A stretch of DNA of 64,000 nt from an uncultured bacterium (GCA_938074205.1 CALJES010000003.1:1-64000); one strand, 5' to 3'. Counted from the first letter of the stretch, positions 27,626 to 36,409 are shown. Program-made: numbers and translations. The notes: generated by a model not told the origin, from the letters alone.

Positions 27626-28849
27626 AGCCTGGCATTCGAAGAGAAGGTTGATATTCCCGATCACTTCTGGTATCCACAGCCTGAACCACAAAACGAGATG
27701 CTAAGCATGCGGGTCAGCGCGGGTCCTAACGAAAACGTGGTGTGGAATACACTCACTCTTCAGGCCTACGGCACCGGAAATGACGCAGCCGATATTGCTT
27801 CAGTTGACGTATGGATTGATAACAACGACAATGTTGCAGTTGACCCTGCCGACACATGGATTGGGACCGGGCAATACAATTCAGACGACGGCACGGTTAC
27901 GATTAGTATAGGAGTTCTGCCTCCTCCTGTCGCGCCGGTAATAATAAACGCTGGCAGCTCAATTAACGTGCTTGTATCCTATACTATGGCAGGCGTTCCA
28001 GCTCCTGGCCTCACATATCAATTCGACGTTGTAGGGGCGAGCGGAACGGGCGAAGCGTCAGGCAGTGCGGTTGCTATAAGTGGTTTGCCCATTACTAGTG
28101 CGAGAAAAATATCTGCTCCGCGGCCAGTCAGCATAGGACAGGCTAAAATGCTTCAGCTGGGCAGTCTCGTGTTGCTAGAAGGCAAGGTTCTTACTGCTGA
28201 CTTTACCTCCAGGTTGGGTCTGTTCTACATCGAGGAAGAAGACAGATCTGCAGGGATCGGCGTTGTCATCCCGCTTGCCGAAAGCCCGCTGACCAATGGG
28301 CCGGGGGTTGGCAGTCGAGTGGCTGTTCTCGGTCGAATCGTGCTGCTTTATGGTTCTACTCTCCTCGATGGTACAGAGCTAGCTATACAGCCTGAGCAAG
28401 TTTTGTTCAGAGAGGGCATGCCAATTCAACCCGTAGGCAAGAACAACAAGTCTTGCGGAGGCGGAAGGTTCGGCAGTCAGCCTGGGGTATTTGACTATGC
28501 TTCATCAGAATATGTATTCCCCGTGCCGTCTTATGGACTGAACGACGTTGGTCTATTGGTGCGCCTATGGGGACGCGTGACCTGTTACAACTGGGAGCTT
28601 GAACTTCCGTGGGGATTGTCGCAGGTGTTCTGGATCGACGACGGGTCTAACTTGAAGGACGGTCTTAACGTCGCGGCGGAACCTTGCACCGGGGTTGCAG
28701 TTTTGATGCCAGCTCCGACTTTTCCGCCGACTGGTTATTGGGGTATTACAGGTATAATGAAGGCGATTCCGAACCCTTATGGCTTACCTGTGAGGCTGCT
28801 CGTTCCACGAGGTGAGGCAGACATGACGCATTATCCCGAACTGAAATAG
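25874..28849 (+). CDS. C-terminal part of DUF7901-repeat secreted protein
   Basis: 991 codons from ATG 25874, in frame with the segments at 24740 and 24902; the frame is already open from base 25817. It holds the rest of module 1, then modules 2 (about 26310) and 3 (about 26968), each with KWDQPP/KWSQPP, GWxExSVY, IVADDWVC, RWWGSxxGW, F(H)I...WT and YWISIxAVY motifs. Next comes an Ig-like segment (about 27620-28080) and a C-terminal OB-fold-like pair (LLEGKVLTADF..., VGLLVRLWGRVT...) shared with the protein at 22168. DUF7901 modules occur in secreted proteins of planctomycetes and similar bacteria; their role is unknown. No anchor is visible. Confidence 0.75.
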   Translation: MPAGPLNPFSHPEEVVHEVVAYEYQCRFAGWDYDPRTNVWEACFEFEYDFAENEYFFQDVGSAEEKIYWVSISACEGGTGNLLYPWGWKTKPRDSNSPAPDDAVSITSPVQPILGSRYVRGNPLYWPTPENSWDLAFELKARPVVENLKWDQPPAPGEISHTFRGWDEKSVYRSDQIVADDWVCQDIRPVSCIRWWGSYIGWEDVVPPIDAPPVFHIGIWTHQHVEDNPQLSGHPGQLIHQWWITRDQLNEKFEGTDVYPDYPSESCFSYEFKIPPAEWFYQMPGPITTIYWLSISAVYDWGQLPQHPWGWKTRPHMAWYDAMKIFDPTAPNVGDWYHRGARITDLLGQPMDTSFQLVGASYGREYVKWSQPPQGYYSPAFNGWGELSVYGREQIVADDWVCLSTKPVTDIEWWGSFEGWSSTDLPPRTPDGFHITVWTDVPPNGSAYSHPGEVIWQVYCDNYRCEFAGWNVDPRYDRVPEACFRFEQKLKPDQWFWQDSVSRIYWISIAAVYHDGYPQEYLWCWKTRPRKDSLAPDDAVRIFEPTSPWVGSRYLRGEPIVWPPETDNSWDMSFVLTTKPISPGSLAFEEKVDIPDHFWYPQPEPQNEMLSMRVSAGPNENVVWNTLTLQAYGTGNDAADIASVDVWIDNNDNVAVDPADTWIGTGQYNSDDGTVTISIGVLPPPVAPVIINAGSSINVLVSYTMAGVPAPGLTYQFDVVGASGTGEASGSAVAISGLPITSARKISAPRPVSIGQAKMLQLGSLVLLEGKVLTADFTSRLGLFYIEEEDRSAGIGVVIPLAESPLTNGPGVGSRVAVLGRIVLLYGSTLLDGTELAIQPEQVLFREGMPIQPVGKNNKSCGGGRFGSQPGVFDYASSEYVFPVPSYGLNDVGLLVRLWGRVTCYNWELELPWGLSQVFWIDDGSNLKDGLNVAAEPCTGVAVLMPAPTFPPTGYWGITGIMKAIPNPYGLPVRLLVPRGEADMTHYPELK

Positions 28850-28892
28850 TCACAAAGCCGGAATCAGCTAGTGCGCACTGTTGATTTTCAGT

Positions 28893-28932
28893 GGGCGGGG
28901 TCATACCAGATAGACCTCGCCCTTTGTTATTT
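28893..28932 (+). terminator. Terminator of the surface-protein region
   Basis: A 10-base-pair stem with one G-U pair (GGGCGGGGTC / GACCTCGCCC), a 10-base loop and TTTGTTATTT after it, 44 bases past the stop codon. The remainder of the gap to 29173 shows nothing recognisable. Confidence 0.85.
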
Positions 28933-29173
28933 CAGAGCAGATCGGTAAAAATCTGATTTCTGAGTACTTGAGTATAGGATGGGTCCACATTGCAGCTACC
29001 AAAGTTGGTGTATACCAAACCGGAGCAGTCAGTCGAGTGTAAACTTTTTAGTCCAATACCATGGGATACTTGAATTCTGAACTTTTCCTGTGATATTGCG
29101 GGCTGGTGATAGTCATTAAGAAGGGGTGATTCAAGAGCCGCGTTGCGGAAGCAGCACGCATTCTGAATGGATA

Positions 29174-29182
29174 TGCTATAAT
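29174..29182 (+). promoter_or_regulatory. Extended -10 promoter of the oxidoreductase gene
   Basis: TGC-TATAAT at 29174-29182 is a textbook extended -10 element, 42 bases before ATG 29224. No good -35 box lies 16-18 bases upstream. Confidence 0.55.
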
Positions 29183-29223
29183 AGTCGCCTGATCATATCA
29201 AATATGGGTCTGATGAAGATTCT

Positions 29224-30261
29224 ATGGCTATTCCAGCTTCAGAAACAGTAGTATTTGGTATCATAGGTGCGGGAACCGTTAGCACTTTGCATGCGTCAGC
29301 AATACGCAACTGCTCAGAGGCCAGGCTGGCCGCGGTTGCAGATCTGTGTGAGGAGAGAGCCAGGAAACTGGCTGACGGCGCCTCGACTTATACGAGTTAC
29401 CATTCACTCCTTGAACGGCCCGACATCGATGTTGTATGCGTATGTGTCCCTAGTGGAATGCATATGTCGGTATGCATGGATGCAGCTCAAGCTGGTAAGC
29501 ACGTAATCGTTGAAAAGCCACTAGAGGTAACTCTCGAGAAAGCGGATGCGATTATTAATGCTTGCGATGCAGCAGGTGTCAAACTGGGTGTCATATTTCA
29601 GCTAAGATTCTTGCCAGATGTGGGCGCAGTGAAAGAAACCGTGAGCAGTGGCACACTTGGCAAGCTTGTAATGGGCGACGCGTATGTTAAATGGCACAGG
29701 TCGCAGGATTATTATGATTCGTCCGATTGGCGCGGAACATGGCAAATGGACGGCGGCGGTGTGCTAATGAACCAAGCCATCCACCACGTTGACTTGCTGC
29801 AATGGATGATGGGACCCGTCGACAGTGTATTTGGTTACACGGCTACTCTAGTCCGGGAAAGAATAGAAGTGGAGGACACCGCGGTGGCGTGCTTGCGTTT
29901 CACGAGCGGTGCTCTGGGGACGATAGAGGCGTGCACTTCTGCTAAGAGTGGGGTTCCGGCAAGACTCGAGATTAGAGGTGAGACTGGAAATATAGTTTTG
30001 GAAGATGGTAAGATCGTGTTGTGGGATGTAGATAATGTCTCCCAACCCGCATTTGAGCCGGTGGATATGGGGAGCGGATTTTCAGATCCGAAAGCGATAA
30101 CCTCTGTTGGTCATCAGGCGCAGATACGTGATATGGTGAGAGCAATCAAAGAAAATAGGCCTCCGGCGGTTGACGGCCACGAAGCAAGAAAAGCTATCGA
30201 AATCATTACAGCAATCTACCGTTCTGCTCGCGCCGGTGTACCTGTAAAACTGCCCGTTTGA
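29224..30261 (+). CDS. Gfo/Idh/MocA-family NAD(P)-dependent oxidoreductase
   Basis: 345 residues. The N-terminal Rossmann domain has GIIGAGTVSTLHA (about 12-24) for the dinucleotide, VCVPSGMH and the VEKPLEVT segment (about 97-104) with the conserved Lys. The C-terminal domain carries the GGGVLMNQAIHHVDLLQWM helix with the family's His. Such enzymes oxidise or reduce sugars, inositols or sugar-nucleotides; the substrate cannot be told here. It stands alone, with an extended -10 promoter upstream and dnaN downstream under another promoter. Normal length, intact frame. Confidence 0.92.
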   Translation: MAIPASETVVFGIIGAGTVSTLHASAIRNCSEARLAAVADLCEERARKLADGASTYTSYHSLLERPDIDVVCVCVPSGMHMSVCMDAAQAGKHVIVEKPLEVTLEKADAIINACDAAGVKLGVIFQLRFLPDVGAVKETVSSGTLGKLVMGDAYVKWHRSQDYYDSSDWRGTWQMDGGGVLMNQAIHHVDLLQWMMGPVDSVFGYTATLVRERIEVEDTAVACLRFTSGALGTIEACTSAKSGVPARLEIRGETGNIVLEDGKIVLWDVDNVSQPAFEPVDMGSGFSDPKAITSVGHQAQIRDMVRAIKENRPPAVDGHEARKAIEIITAIYRSARAGVPVKLPV

Positions 30262-30484
30262 GAGGGTTTTGACCAACCCAAGCGCGCTTTGGATTGCGGA
30301 TCACGCAAGCGTTACGAAACAATTGCTTTACCGTTGTTCCGGCGCCTGTAGATCTAAACCACCTGAGATTCGTTCCTACGTCGCTTTATGCTCCCAACAA
30401 ATAACACCTTGGAATCCCTTTATTCTTGGGACAATAATGCGTCCTGCATAAAGGGGCCTCTTCAAAAGGGAGCGCAAGCTTACC

Positions 30485-30513
30485 TTGTTTCTCGAACTTC
30501 CCTATGCTATACT
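30485..30513 (+). promoter_or_regulatory. Promoter of dnaN
   Basis: TTGTTT at 30485-30490, 17 bases, TATACT at 30508-30513 preceded by TGC (extended -10). Confidence 0.65.
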
Positions 30514-30553
30514 AACGCGGAAGTCGTAGACACTATTATGCGGAGGACAAGCT

Positions 30554-31651
30554 ATGCGAGTCATCTGTTCAAGGAAGGGTTTGCAAGAGGGCGTTCAAAC
30601 GGTAGCGCGTGCTGTCAGCTCGCGCACGTCGCTGCCGATACTCGGACATATAATGATGAAAACAGAGGATGACAGACTGCGCTTGGTCGCTTATGACTTG
30701 GAGATCGGCTTGGAGCATACTGTTGAGGCTAGTGTTCAAGAGCCGGGGGCATTGACCATACCTGCACGCGTCGTAAGCGATATTATCTCTACATTTCCTG
30801 ATACAGACGTTCAGTTGTCCACAGAACCGAACGGTATGGTCAACTTAAAGTGCGGAACATCCGATTTTTCTATTCTGGGTTTGCCTCCGGAAGATTTTCC
30901 TATGCTTCCCGAAGTCACGGAAGAGGTGAAATTCAAAATAGATAGTAGTGTTCTTCGAGAGGGAATAGCCAAGACTATATTCGCTGTCAGTACAGATGAA
31001 TCGCGCGTAATTCTAACTGGGATGTTGCTCCAGATAGGCTCCAACCAACTGAAACTTGTTTCTACTGACACTCATAGGTTGTGTGTTTTCGATTGTCCGA
31101 TCAGCGAGTGTGAGGGCTCAGTGAACGCCATAGTACCAGCTAGAGCGATGCAGGAGGTAACACGGATCGCCAGCGACGGCGGCGAAGTCGACGTGATTAT
31201 TTCGCCGAGTCAAATTAAGTTCACCTCAGGCGAGACGGTGTTAATTTCTAGGTTAATAGAAGGCCAGTTCCCTAATTTTGAGAAAGTTATACCCACGGAA
31301 TTCAACAGAAAGCTCATCGTTCCAACCGAACTGTTTGCGCAGGCGATGCGCAGGGTTGAGATTGTGGCGCGCGAAAGCTCTCAGAGAACGAAGTTCACAA
31401 TCGCAAACGGAACCCTTACTCTCACCGCGGAATCGCCAACCATCGGTCGAGCACACGAAGAGGTAGAAGTTATCAAGGAGGGAGAAGATATCAGGTTAGC
31501 CTTCAATGCCAAGTACATTCTTGACGTGTTGGGTGTTGTGGATACAGAAGCTATCGAATTAGAGCTATCCGGCGAAGTAAGTCCTGCACTCATCAGACCG
31601 CAAGGCAAAGACAACTATCTTTACCTACTTATGCCTATGCATCTAGACTGA
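30554..31651 (+). CDS. dnaN: DNA polymerase III beta subunit (sliding clamp)
   Basis: 365 residues, the usual length, forming three clamp domains of about 120 residues that dimerise around DNA and tether the replicative polymerase. Family landmarks are the start MRVICSRKGLQEGVQTV, SRTSLPILGHI, the ATDxHRL-like STDTHRLCV (about 174-182) and the C-terminal YLLMPMHLD. ATG 30554 follows GGAGG. It has its own promoter; dnaA, recF and gyrB are not in the window, so dnaN is not in the classical dnaA-dnaN-recF order here. Confidence 0.97.
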   Translation: MRVICSRKGLQEGVQTVARAVSSRTSLPILGHIMMKTEDDRLRLVAYDLEIGLEHTVEASVQEPGALTIPARVVSDIISTFPDTDVQLSTEPNGMVNLKCGTSDFSILGLPPEDFPMLPEVTEEVKFKIDSSVLREGIAKTIFAVSTDESRVILTGMLLQIGSNQLKLVSTDTHRLCVFDCPISECEGSVNAIVPARAMQEVTRIASDGGEVDVIISPSQIKFTSGETVLISRLIEGQFPNFEKVIPTEFNRKLIVPTELFAQAMRRVEIVARESSQRTKFTIANGTLTLTAESPTIGRAHEEVEVIKEGEDIRLAFNAKYILDVLGVVDTEAIELELSGEVSPALIRPQGKDNYLYLLMPMHLD

Positions 31652-31656
31652 TACGC

Positions 31657-31685
31657 TTGATTTGGATGGCAGTGGTTGCTATACT
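31657..31685 (+). promoter_or_regulatory. Promoter of the TPR/RACo operon
   Basis: TTGATT at 31657-31662, 17 bases, TATACT at 31680-31685 with TGC before it. It begins six bases after the dnaN stop and gives a leader of about 200 bases (31692-31891). The leader has short inverted repeats, but I recognise no riboswitch. Confidence 0.7.
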
Positions 31686-31891
31686 GCATATTGGTGGTAG
31701 TGATAGGAGCGCTGTAAAGGCCGTACTGTTCGCGAGATAAAGGTCTCAAATCGAAACATGACATAAGTGTAAGCAGGTAGCTTCGGCAGTCCCGTCACAG
31801 GCCGACAGGACGATGTGTCTTGGTTTGATGGCTGGAAGGTTATCTGTACTCATTAATAACTTACATCCGATTCGTCCTGAGAGGCTGGGGA

Positions 31892-32242
31892 ATGGGGCAG
31901 ATAGAAGAGCACTACGAACGCGGCCTAGCGCTAAAGAACGAAGGTCGATACGAAGAGGCTCTTGCAGAGTTTAGAGCGATTCTAGCGATTGACGCCGAAC
32001 ACTCCGAAGCCCACAGACAGATCGGATTGATCTACGGGTTTACAGGATTGTTCGAGGAGTCGATAGAGGAGCTCTCTCTAGCTGTGCGCCTCGACGCAAA
32101 CAATTTGGGTGCGCGAAACGATCTTGCTTTGACGTATTGTATGCTCGGCATGACCGAGCAAGCGAAAGCTGAGTTTGAGTACGTGTTAGCGGTTGATCCT
32201 GACAACGAGGTAGCCAAGAAGCATATAGTATACTTCGTCTGA
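31892..32242 (+). CDS. Small TPR-repeat protein
   Basis: 116 residues made of three tetratricopeptide repeats (each about 34 residues, with the W/L-G-Y-A-P type pattern: GLALKNEGRYEEALAEF, IGLIYGFTGLFEESIEE, LALTYCMLGMTEQAKAE). TPRs bind partner proteins. It has no signal peptide or other domain. It lies 26 bases before the RACo-like gene and shares its promoter, so it may be a partner or assembly factor for that enzyme (inference). A similar TPR protein lies at 45366. Confidence 0.85.
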   Translation: MGQIEEHYERGLALKNEGRYEEALAEFRAILAIDAEHSEAHRQIGLIYGFTGLFEESIEELSLAVRLDANNLGARNDLALTYCMLGMTEQAKAEFEYVLAVDPDNEVAKKHIVYFV

Positions 32243-32268
32243 GCGCACCTGCGGCGGATTGTTCACGT

Positions 32269-34134
32269 ATGTCAAAGCGTAAAATGGTTCGGGTCGTTTT
32301 CGAGCCCGGCGGGACAGAGCTCCTTGTCCCGGCGGGCACTTTGTTATCTAGGGCTGCCGCAGCGGCGGGTTATGGCATCGAAACACCCTGCGGTGGAATG
32401 GGTATCTGTGGAAAGTGCAAGGTGCAAGTGAATGGAGACCCGTCACCTCTCGACTCTAATGAGCGCCGACTTCTAACTGAGCAAGAAATTTCTCAGGGGT
32501 TCAGACTAGCTTGCCGCACTAAAGTTAGCTCAGATATAACCGTTCATATCCCTCCAGAAAGCCTTTCGCGCATTCAGAAGATCCTTAGTCAGGGGGTTCT
32601 GCGTCTGTGCGAAGCCGATTCCAGAGTTCGGAAAGTCTACTGTGAACTGGATCAGCCCACTTTAAATGACGAAAGAGCTGCTTTTGAAAGGCTTGCGGAT
32701 TGCCTGGCCCATCGACAGCTTAACTTGCGCCCGAACTTGAATGTCGTACGAACGATTTCGCGAACTCTAAGGGATGCTGGCTACAAGGTAACCGCGGTTA
32801 TGTACGAAGACAAACTCATTGCCTTGGAACCGGGCGACACCACGTCACATTGTTACGGCATTGCTTATGATCTGGGCAGCACAACCATAGTGGGTTATCT
32901 TCTCGATCTTGCTACAGGGCGTGAGCTTGCAGTGTCTGCCCTGATGAACCCGCAGACGGTATATGGGGAAGATCTAGTGTCTCGTATTAGCTTCGCGAGT
33001 ACACAGGAAAAAGGCGGTGACATTCTGAGAACTGCGGCGGTTGATGCTCTCAGCAGAATAGCTAAAGCGCTTGCTAGGTCTGCCGGGGTTCGACTGGAAA
33101 ACGTCTACAAGGCAACGGTGGTCGGAAATACTTGCATGACGCATCTGCTACTTGGGATCGACGTAGCTAGCTTGGGCCAATCGCCATATGTACCCGCAGT
33201 TTGTGCGGATATCACGACGTCGGCACAAGAACTGGATCTACCGATTTCGCCTGAGGCGCCCGTCGTGATTTTACCGAATGTTGCTGGGTTTGTTGGTTCA
33301 GATCTCGTGGCCGTGCTGATTTCGGTGGAATGGGAAAAGGACGGCAGGACGCGGCTTGCAGTGGACATAGGCACAAATGGCGAAATGGCTCTTCTTCACA
33401 ACGGGAAAACTTACGTATGCTCAGCTGCTGCAGGTCCGGCGTTCGAAGGTGCAGGCATCAGCAGCGGTATGAGAGGCAGCCCAGGCGCAATTGATAGCGT
33501 TGTCATCTCAGATGACGTATATATCAGCACTATCGAGAACCGCAGGCCGATAGGAATCTGTGGTTCGGGCTTAGTCGATGCCGTCGCCCAGATGTTGGAC
33601 GCTGGCATAATCGACGAGTCGGGCCGAATGCTGTCGCCGAACGAAGCATCCAGCTTGCCTGAGGCGATTCGACGGCGTCTAATAGACGGCGAAAGAGGAC
33701 CGGAGTTTATTCTCGTTGAAAAACGTCATTCAGGAACCGGCAAGCCCATAACGCTTACTCAAACCGATATTAGGCATGTGCAACTTGCAAAAGGCTCCAT
33801 CAGGGCTGCTATTGCCACCCTTATGCGCACAGCCGAGGTTGATGATGAAGATCTATCTGAAATCTTGCTCGCGGGTGCATTCGGAAACTACATAAGAGTG
33901 GAGAGCGCAATACGTATCGGGTTGATTCCTTCTGTAGCGCGCGAGAAGGTGATTTCCATCGGCAATGCGGCTGGAACCGGCGCGCGCTTGGCCTTGTTAT
34001 GCGAACAGGAAATGCAAACAGCGAGGGAGCTTGCCCGAAAAGCCGAACATCTTGAACTTGCAGTTTCTCCTGACTATCAGATGGAGTTGATGGACCGCAT
34101 GATGTTTCCCAAAGTTCGCGCGCCGATGCATTAG
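32269..34134 (+). CDS. RACo-like ASKHA protein with N-terminal 2Fe-2S ferredoxin (DUF4445)
   Basis: 621 residues. An N-terminal plant-type ferredoxin domain binds a 2Fe-2S cluster (TPCGGMGICGKC at about 38-49 and a later Cys in RLACRT). A linker follows, then the ASKHA ATPase core with YDLGSTTIVGYL (about 203-214), MNPQTVYGEDLVSRI and LAVDIGTNGEMAL (about 364-376), and the C-terminal GAFGNY region. In characterised members (RACo) the protein uses ATP to reduce and reactivate the cobalt of corrinoid proteins. No corrinoid methyltransferase is in the window, so the client is unknown. Cotranscribed with the TPR gene upstream. Confidence 0.9.
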   Translation: MSKRKMVRVVFEPGGTELLVPAGTLLSRAAAAAGYGIETPCGGMGICGKCKVQVNGDPSPLDSNERRLLTEQEISQGFRLACRTKVSSDITVHIPPESLSRIQKILSQGVLRLCEADSRVRKVYCELDQPTLNDERAAFERLADCLAHRQLNLRPNLNVVRTISRTLRDAGYKVTAVMYEDKLIALEPGDTTSHCYGIAYDLGSTTIVGYLLDLATGRELAVSALMNPQTVYGEDLVSRISFASTQEKGGDILRTAAVDALSRIAKALARSAGVRLENVYKATVVGNTCMTHLLLGIDVASLGQSPYVPAVCADITTSAQELDLPISPEAPVVILPNVAGFVGSDLVAVLISVEWEKDGRTRLAVDIGTNGEMALLHNGKTYVCSAAAGPAFEGAGISSGMRGSPGAIDSVVISDDVYISTIENRRPIGICGSGLVDAVAQMLDAGIIDESGRMLSPNEASSLPEAIRRRLIDGERGPEFILVEKRHSGTGKPITLTQTDIRHVQLAKGSIRAAIATLMRTAEVDDEDLSEILLAGAFGNYIRVESAIRIGLIPSVAREKVISIGNAAGTGARLALLCEQEMQTARELARKAEHLELAVSPDYQMELMDRMMFPKVRAPMH

Positions 34135-34260
34135 AGATTGTCTTGGAAGTTGGTGAGGATCTTTGTCGAAAGCTTTGTCGAAGAAGCAGCTGGCACTTCT
34201 TCGGTACCAGCTGAGCGCGATATCGATACGTTTTCAAGAAGTTGAGCGGAGGGAGAACAA

Positions 34261-34857
34261 GTGAGTTATGCGGACAACTCGGGGGTGGAAGCAGCGTTCG
34301 ATCTGGTTTTGGCTGAGATGCAGAAAGCGATAGAAAAGCTCAACGAGCTGGGCGCCGACGCCTTTAAAAATGGGGATCATGCTACGGCGCGACAGATACT
34401 ACAAGAAGTAGAGCTGCGCCAAAATCTAATTCCAGAGGTAGTCTTGCTGCGTAGCAGGTGGCTTGACTTGCAGATCACCAAAGGAAGGCATGATCGACGA
34501 AAAAGGCGAGGAAGTCAAATCAGCCGGCCGGGGCGAGGTGAGATAACTCCACGGTCGTTCTTTCGCTTTCCAATCTTGAAAGCTCTCGTGGAAGTGGGAG
34601 GAAGCAGTGATGCCAGGGACGTCCAAGACAGGGTGTTCGAGATGGTCAAGGACAGCCTGAAACCGGCCGATCTCATGCCGCTTCCCTCATACCCGAACGA
34701 GCCACGATGGCGAAACTCGGTCCGATGGGAGCGATTCAAAATGGTCGAAGAAGGACTCCTCAGGAACGATTCTCCACGCGGAACATAGGAAATAACTGAA
34801 GCAGGCAGACGCTGGCTTGAGAAAAACAGCAAGGATGAAGGCCAAATAGAAAGCTGA
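34261..34857 (+). pseudogene. Mrr-N-type winged-helix protein interrupted by an amber codon
   Basis: GTG 34261 follows GGAGGGAG. The first 90 residues form a helical segment (EAAFDLVLAEMQKAIEKL...), and residues about 98-175 match the winged-helix N-terminal domain of Mrr-like restriction proteins (FRFPILKALVEVGG, then the VRWERFKMVEEGLL helix). The frame stops at TAG 34786-34788 within the wing: DSPRGT-stop-EITEAGRRWLEK. In Mrr-type domains this position is Trp (compare RGKW in E. coli Mrr). Reading through adds 22 residues to TGA 34855-34857 and completes the domain. No nuclease domain is present even in the full frame, so it was probably a DNA-binding protein rather than an endonuclease. 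Confidence 0.7.
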
Positions 34858-34967
34858 ACCCAGCTAGCAGCGAATAGCTACAACATCGGGATAGACAAAA
34901 TGAAACCAGCTCCAGACAGTCTAAATGTAGAGATTCGATACAGGTCCGGAGCCGGTTGTAGACATAG

Positions 34968-35044
<77 letters not shown>

Positions 35045-35055
35045 TCGGCACTATT

Positions 35056-35084
35056 ATTATAACACGCTTATCTGGTTCTGTAAA
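35056..35084 (-). promoter_or_regulatory. Promoter of initiator tRNA
   Basis: On the minus strand TTTACA (35084-35079), 17 bases, perfect TATAAT (35061-35056), 11 bases before the tRNA. Confidence 0.8.
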
Positions 35085-35148
35085 CAAATTTCTGTCCGCG
35101 CAGCAATCTTTTCGAGGTAACACCTAGGAGGGGGGATCCGTACGAGTT

Positions 35149-36372
35149 TCAACGTGCAATCTTGATTCGCCCAAAGCGCAGTTTTCCAGCTCTGATGACT
35201 TGTCCGTTCGACGGAGCAATGTTTACTAAAGGATCCGTAATCTTTTGCCCGCCGATTGTCACTGCTCCTTGCTGCACTAGTCTGCGTGCCTCGCTGTTTG
35301 ACGGCGCCATTCCTGCCTTTACGAGGAGTTTTACGATCCATATTCTTCCGTCTACGAGGTCTTCTGGACCCAACACTATGTCTGGAATTTCTTCTGGAAT
35401 CTCGCGTTGACTGAATACGCGCTCGAACTCAGCCTGCGCTTCCTTGGCGGCATCCGCAGAGTGGTAGATGGTAACGATTTCCCTCGCAAGACGCTTCTTC
35501 ACTTCCATAGGATGCAGCCTGCCTGAAGCCAAACCTTCTTCTATTGCGTTGATTTCTTCCAACGGCACATCTGTACACAACTCGAAATAGTCACGCATCA
35601 ATTCATCCGGAATAGACATCAGCTTGCCGAACATATCCTTCGGATTTTCCGTAACCCCAACATAGTTCCCCAAAGACTTGGACATCTTCTGTACACCGTC
35701 CAGGCCGACCAGTATAGGCATAAACAATCCGACTTGCTCTTCTTGTCCAAACTGAGATTGTAGATCTCGGCCAAGGAGAATATTGAACTTCTGATCGAGC
35801 CCACCAACTTCAATGTCCGACTCCAAGACCACGGAGTCATATGCTTGGCACATAGGATAGAGTATTTCGTGCAGCCCGATAGGCTTGCCCTCGTTAAGGC
35901 GGCTCGCAAAGTCGTCACGCTCCAAGACACGTGCCACTGTAAGCTTGCTGGCGATCTTTATCGCGTCTTCGAACGAAAGCTTGCCGAGCCATTCGCTGTT
36001 GAAGACGACCTTTGTCTTGGCCGGATCGAGAATAAGACAGTATTGATCGTAGTAGGTTTTTGCGTTACGTCGGATTTCCTCTTCGGATAGTTGAGGTCTG
36101 GTTATGCTTCTGCCGCTCGGATCACCAATTGCTGCGGTGAAGTCACCTATGATTATGATGACCTCGTGTCCCAGATCTTGGAACTGCCTCATCTTCCTCA
36201 GCACTACGGCGTTGCCAAGGTGAATGTCCGGTGCGGTTGGATCAAGACCCAATTTGACCTTCAGCGGCTTGCCGGTTTCGTTTGACTTCCTCAGCTTTGC
36301 CTTAAGTCCTTCTTCGGGTACTATTTCGATTGTTCCACGTTTCAACAGCGCAAATTGTTCGTCCAGTGTCAC
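35149..36372 (-). CDS. tyrS: Tyrosyl-tRNA synthetase (TyrZ-like)
   Basis: Class I synthetase of 407 residues that charges tRNA-Tyr. The nucleotide-binding motif is LGLDPTAPDIHLGN (about 41-54, HIGH as HLGN), and the KMSKS loop is QKMSKSLGN (about 233-241). The C-terminal S4 RNA-binding domain covers about 340-405 (LLVKAGMAPSNSEARRLVQQG). The HLGN form and the length fit the TyrZ-like class rather than E. coli-type TyrS. A promoter is seen upstream; no T-box is present. Transcribed towards the initiator tRNA. Confidence 0.95.
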   Translation of the reverse strand: MTLDEQFALLKRGTIEIVPEEGLKAKLRKSNETGKPLKVKLGLDPTAPDIHLGNAVVLRKMRQFQDLGHEVIIIIGDFTAAIGDPSGRSITRPQLSEEEIRRNAKTYYDQYCLILDPAKTKVVFNSEWLGKLSFEDAIKIASKLTVARVLERDDFASRLNEGKPIGLHEILYPMCQAYDSVVLESDIEVGGLDQKFNILLGRDLQSQFGQEEQVGLFMPILVGLDGVQKMSKSLGNYVGVTENPKDMFGKLMSIPDELMRDYFELCTDVPLEEINAIEEGLASGRLHPMEVKKRLAREIVTIYHSADAAKEAQAEFERVFSQREIPEEIPDIVLGPEDLVDGRIWIVKLLVKAGMAPSNSEARRLVQQGAVTIGGQKITDPLVNIAPSNGQVIRAGKLRFGRIKIAR

Positions 36373-36409
36373 CTCTTCTTCTCCGCGGAATAGTTACTGA
36401 AGCGCTGAT

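Noticed and set aside
30262-30553. Replication origin beside dnaN
   Set aside because: No cluster of DnaA boxes is visible and dnaA is not adjacent.
31692-31891. SAH- or cobalamin-type riboswitch before the TPR/RACo genes
   Set aside because: A GGAGCGCTG stretch recalls the SAH riboswitch, but the pairing partner and the rest of the consensus are missing; no cobalamin box was seen.
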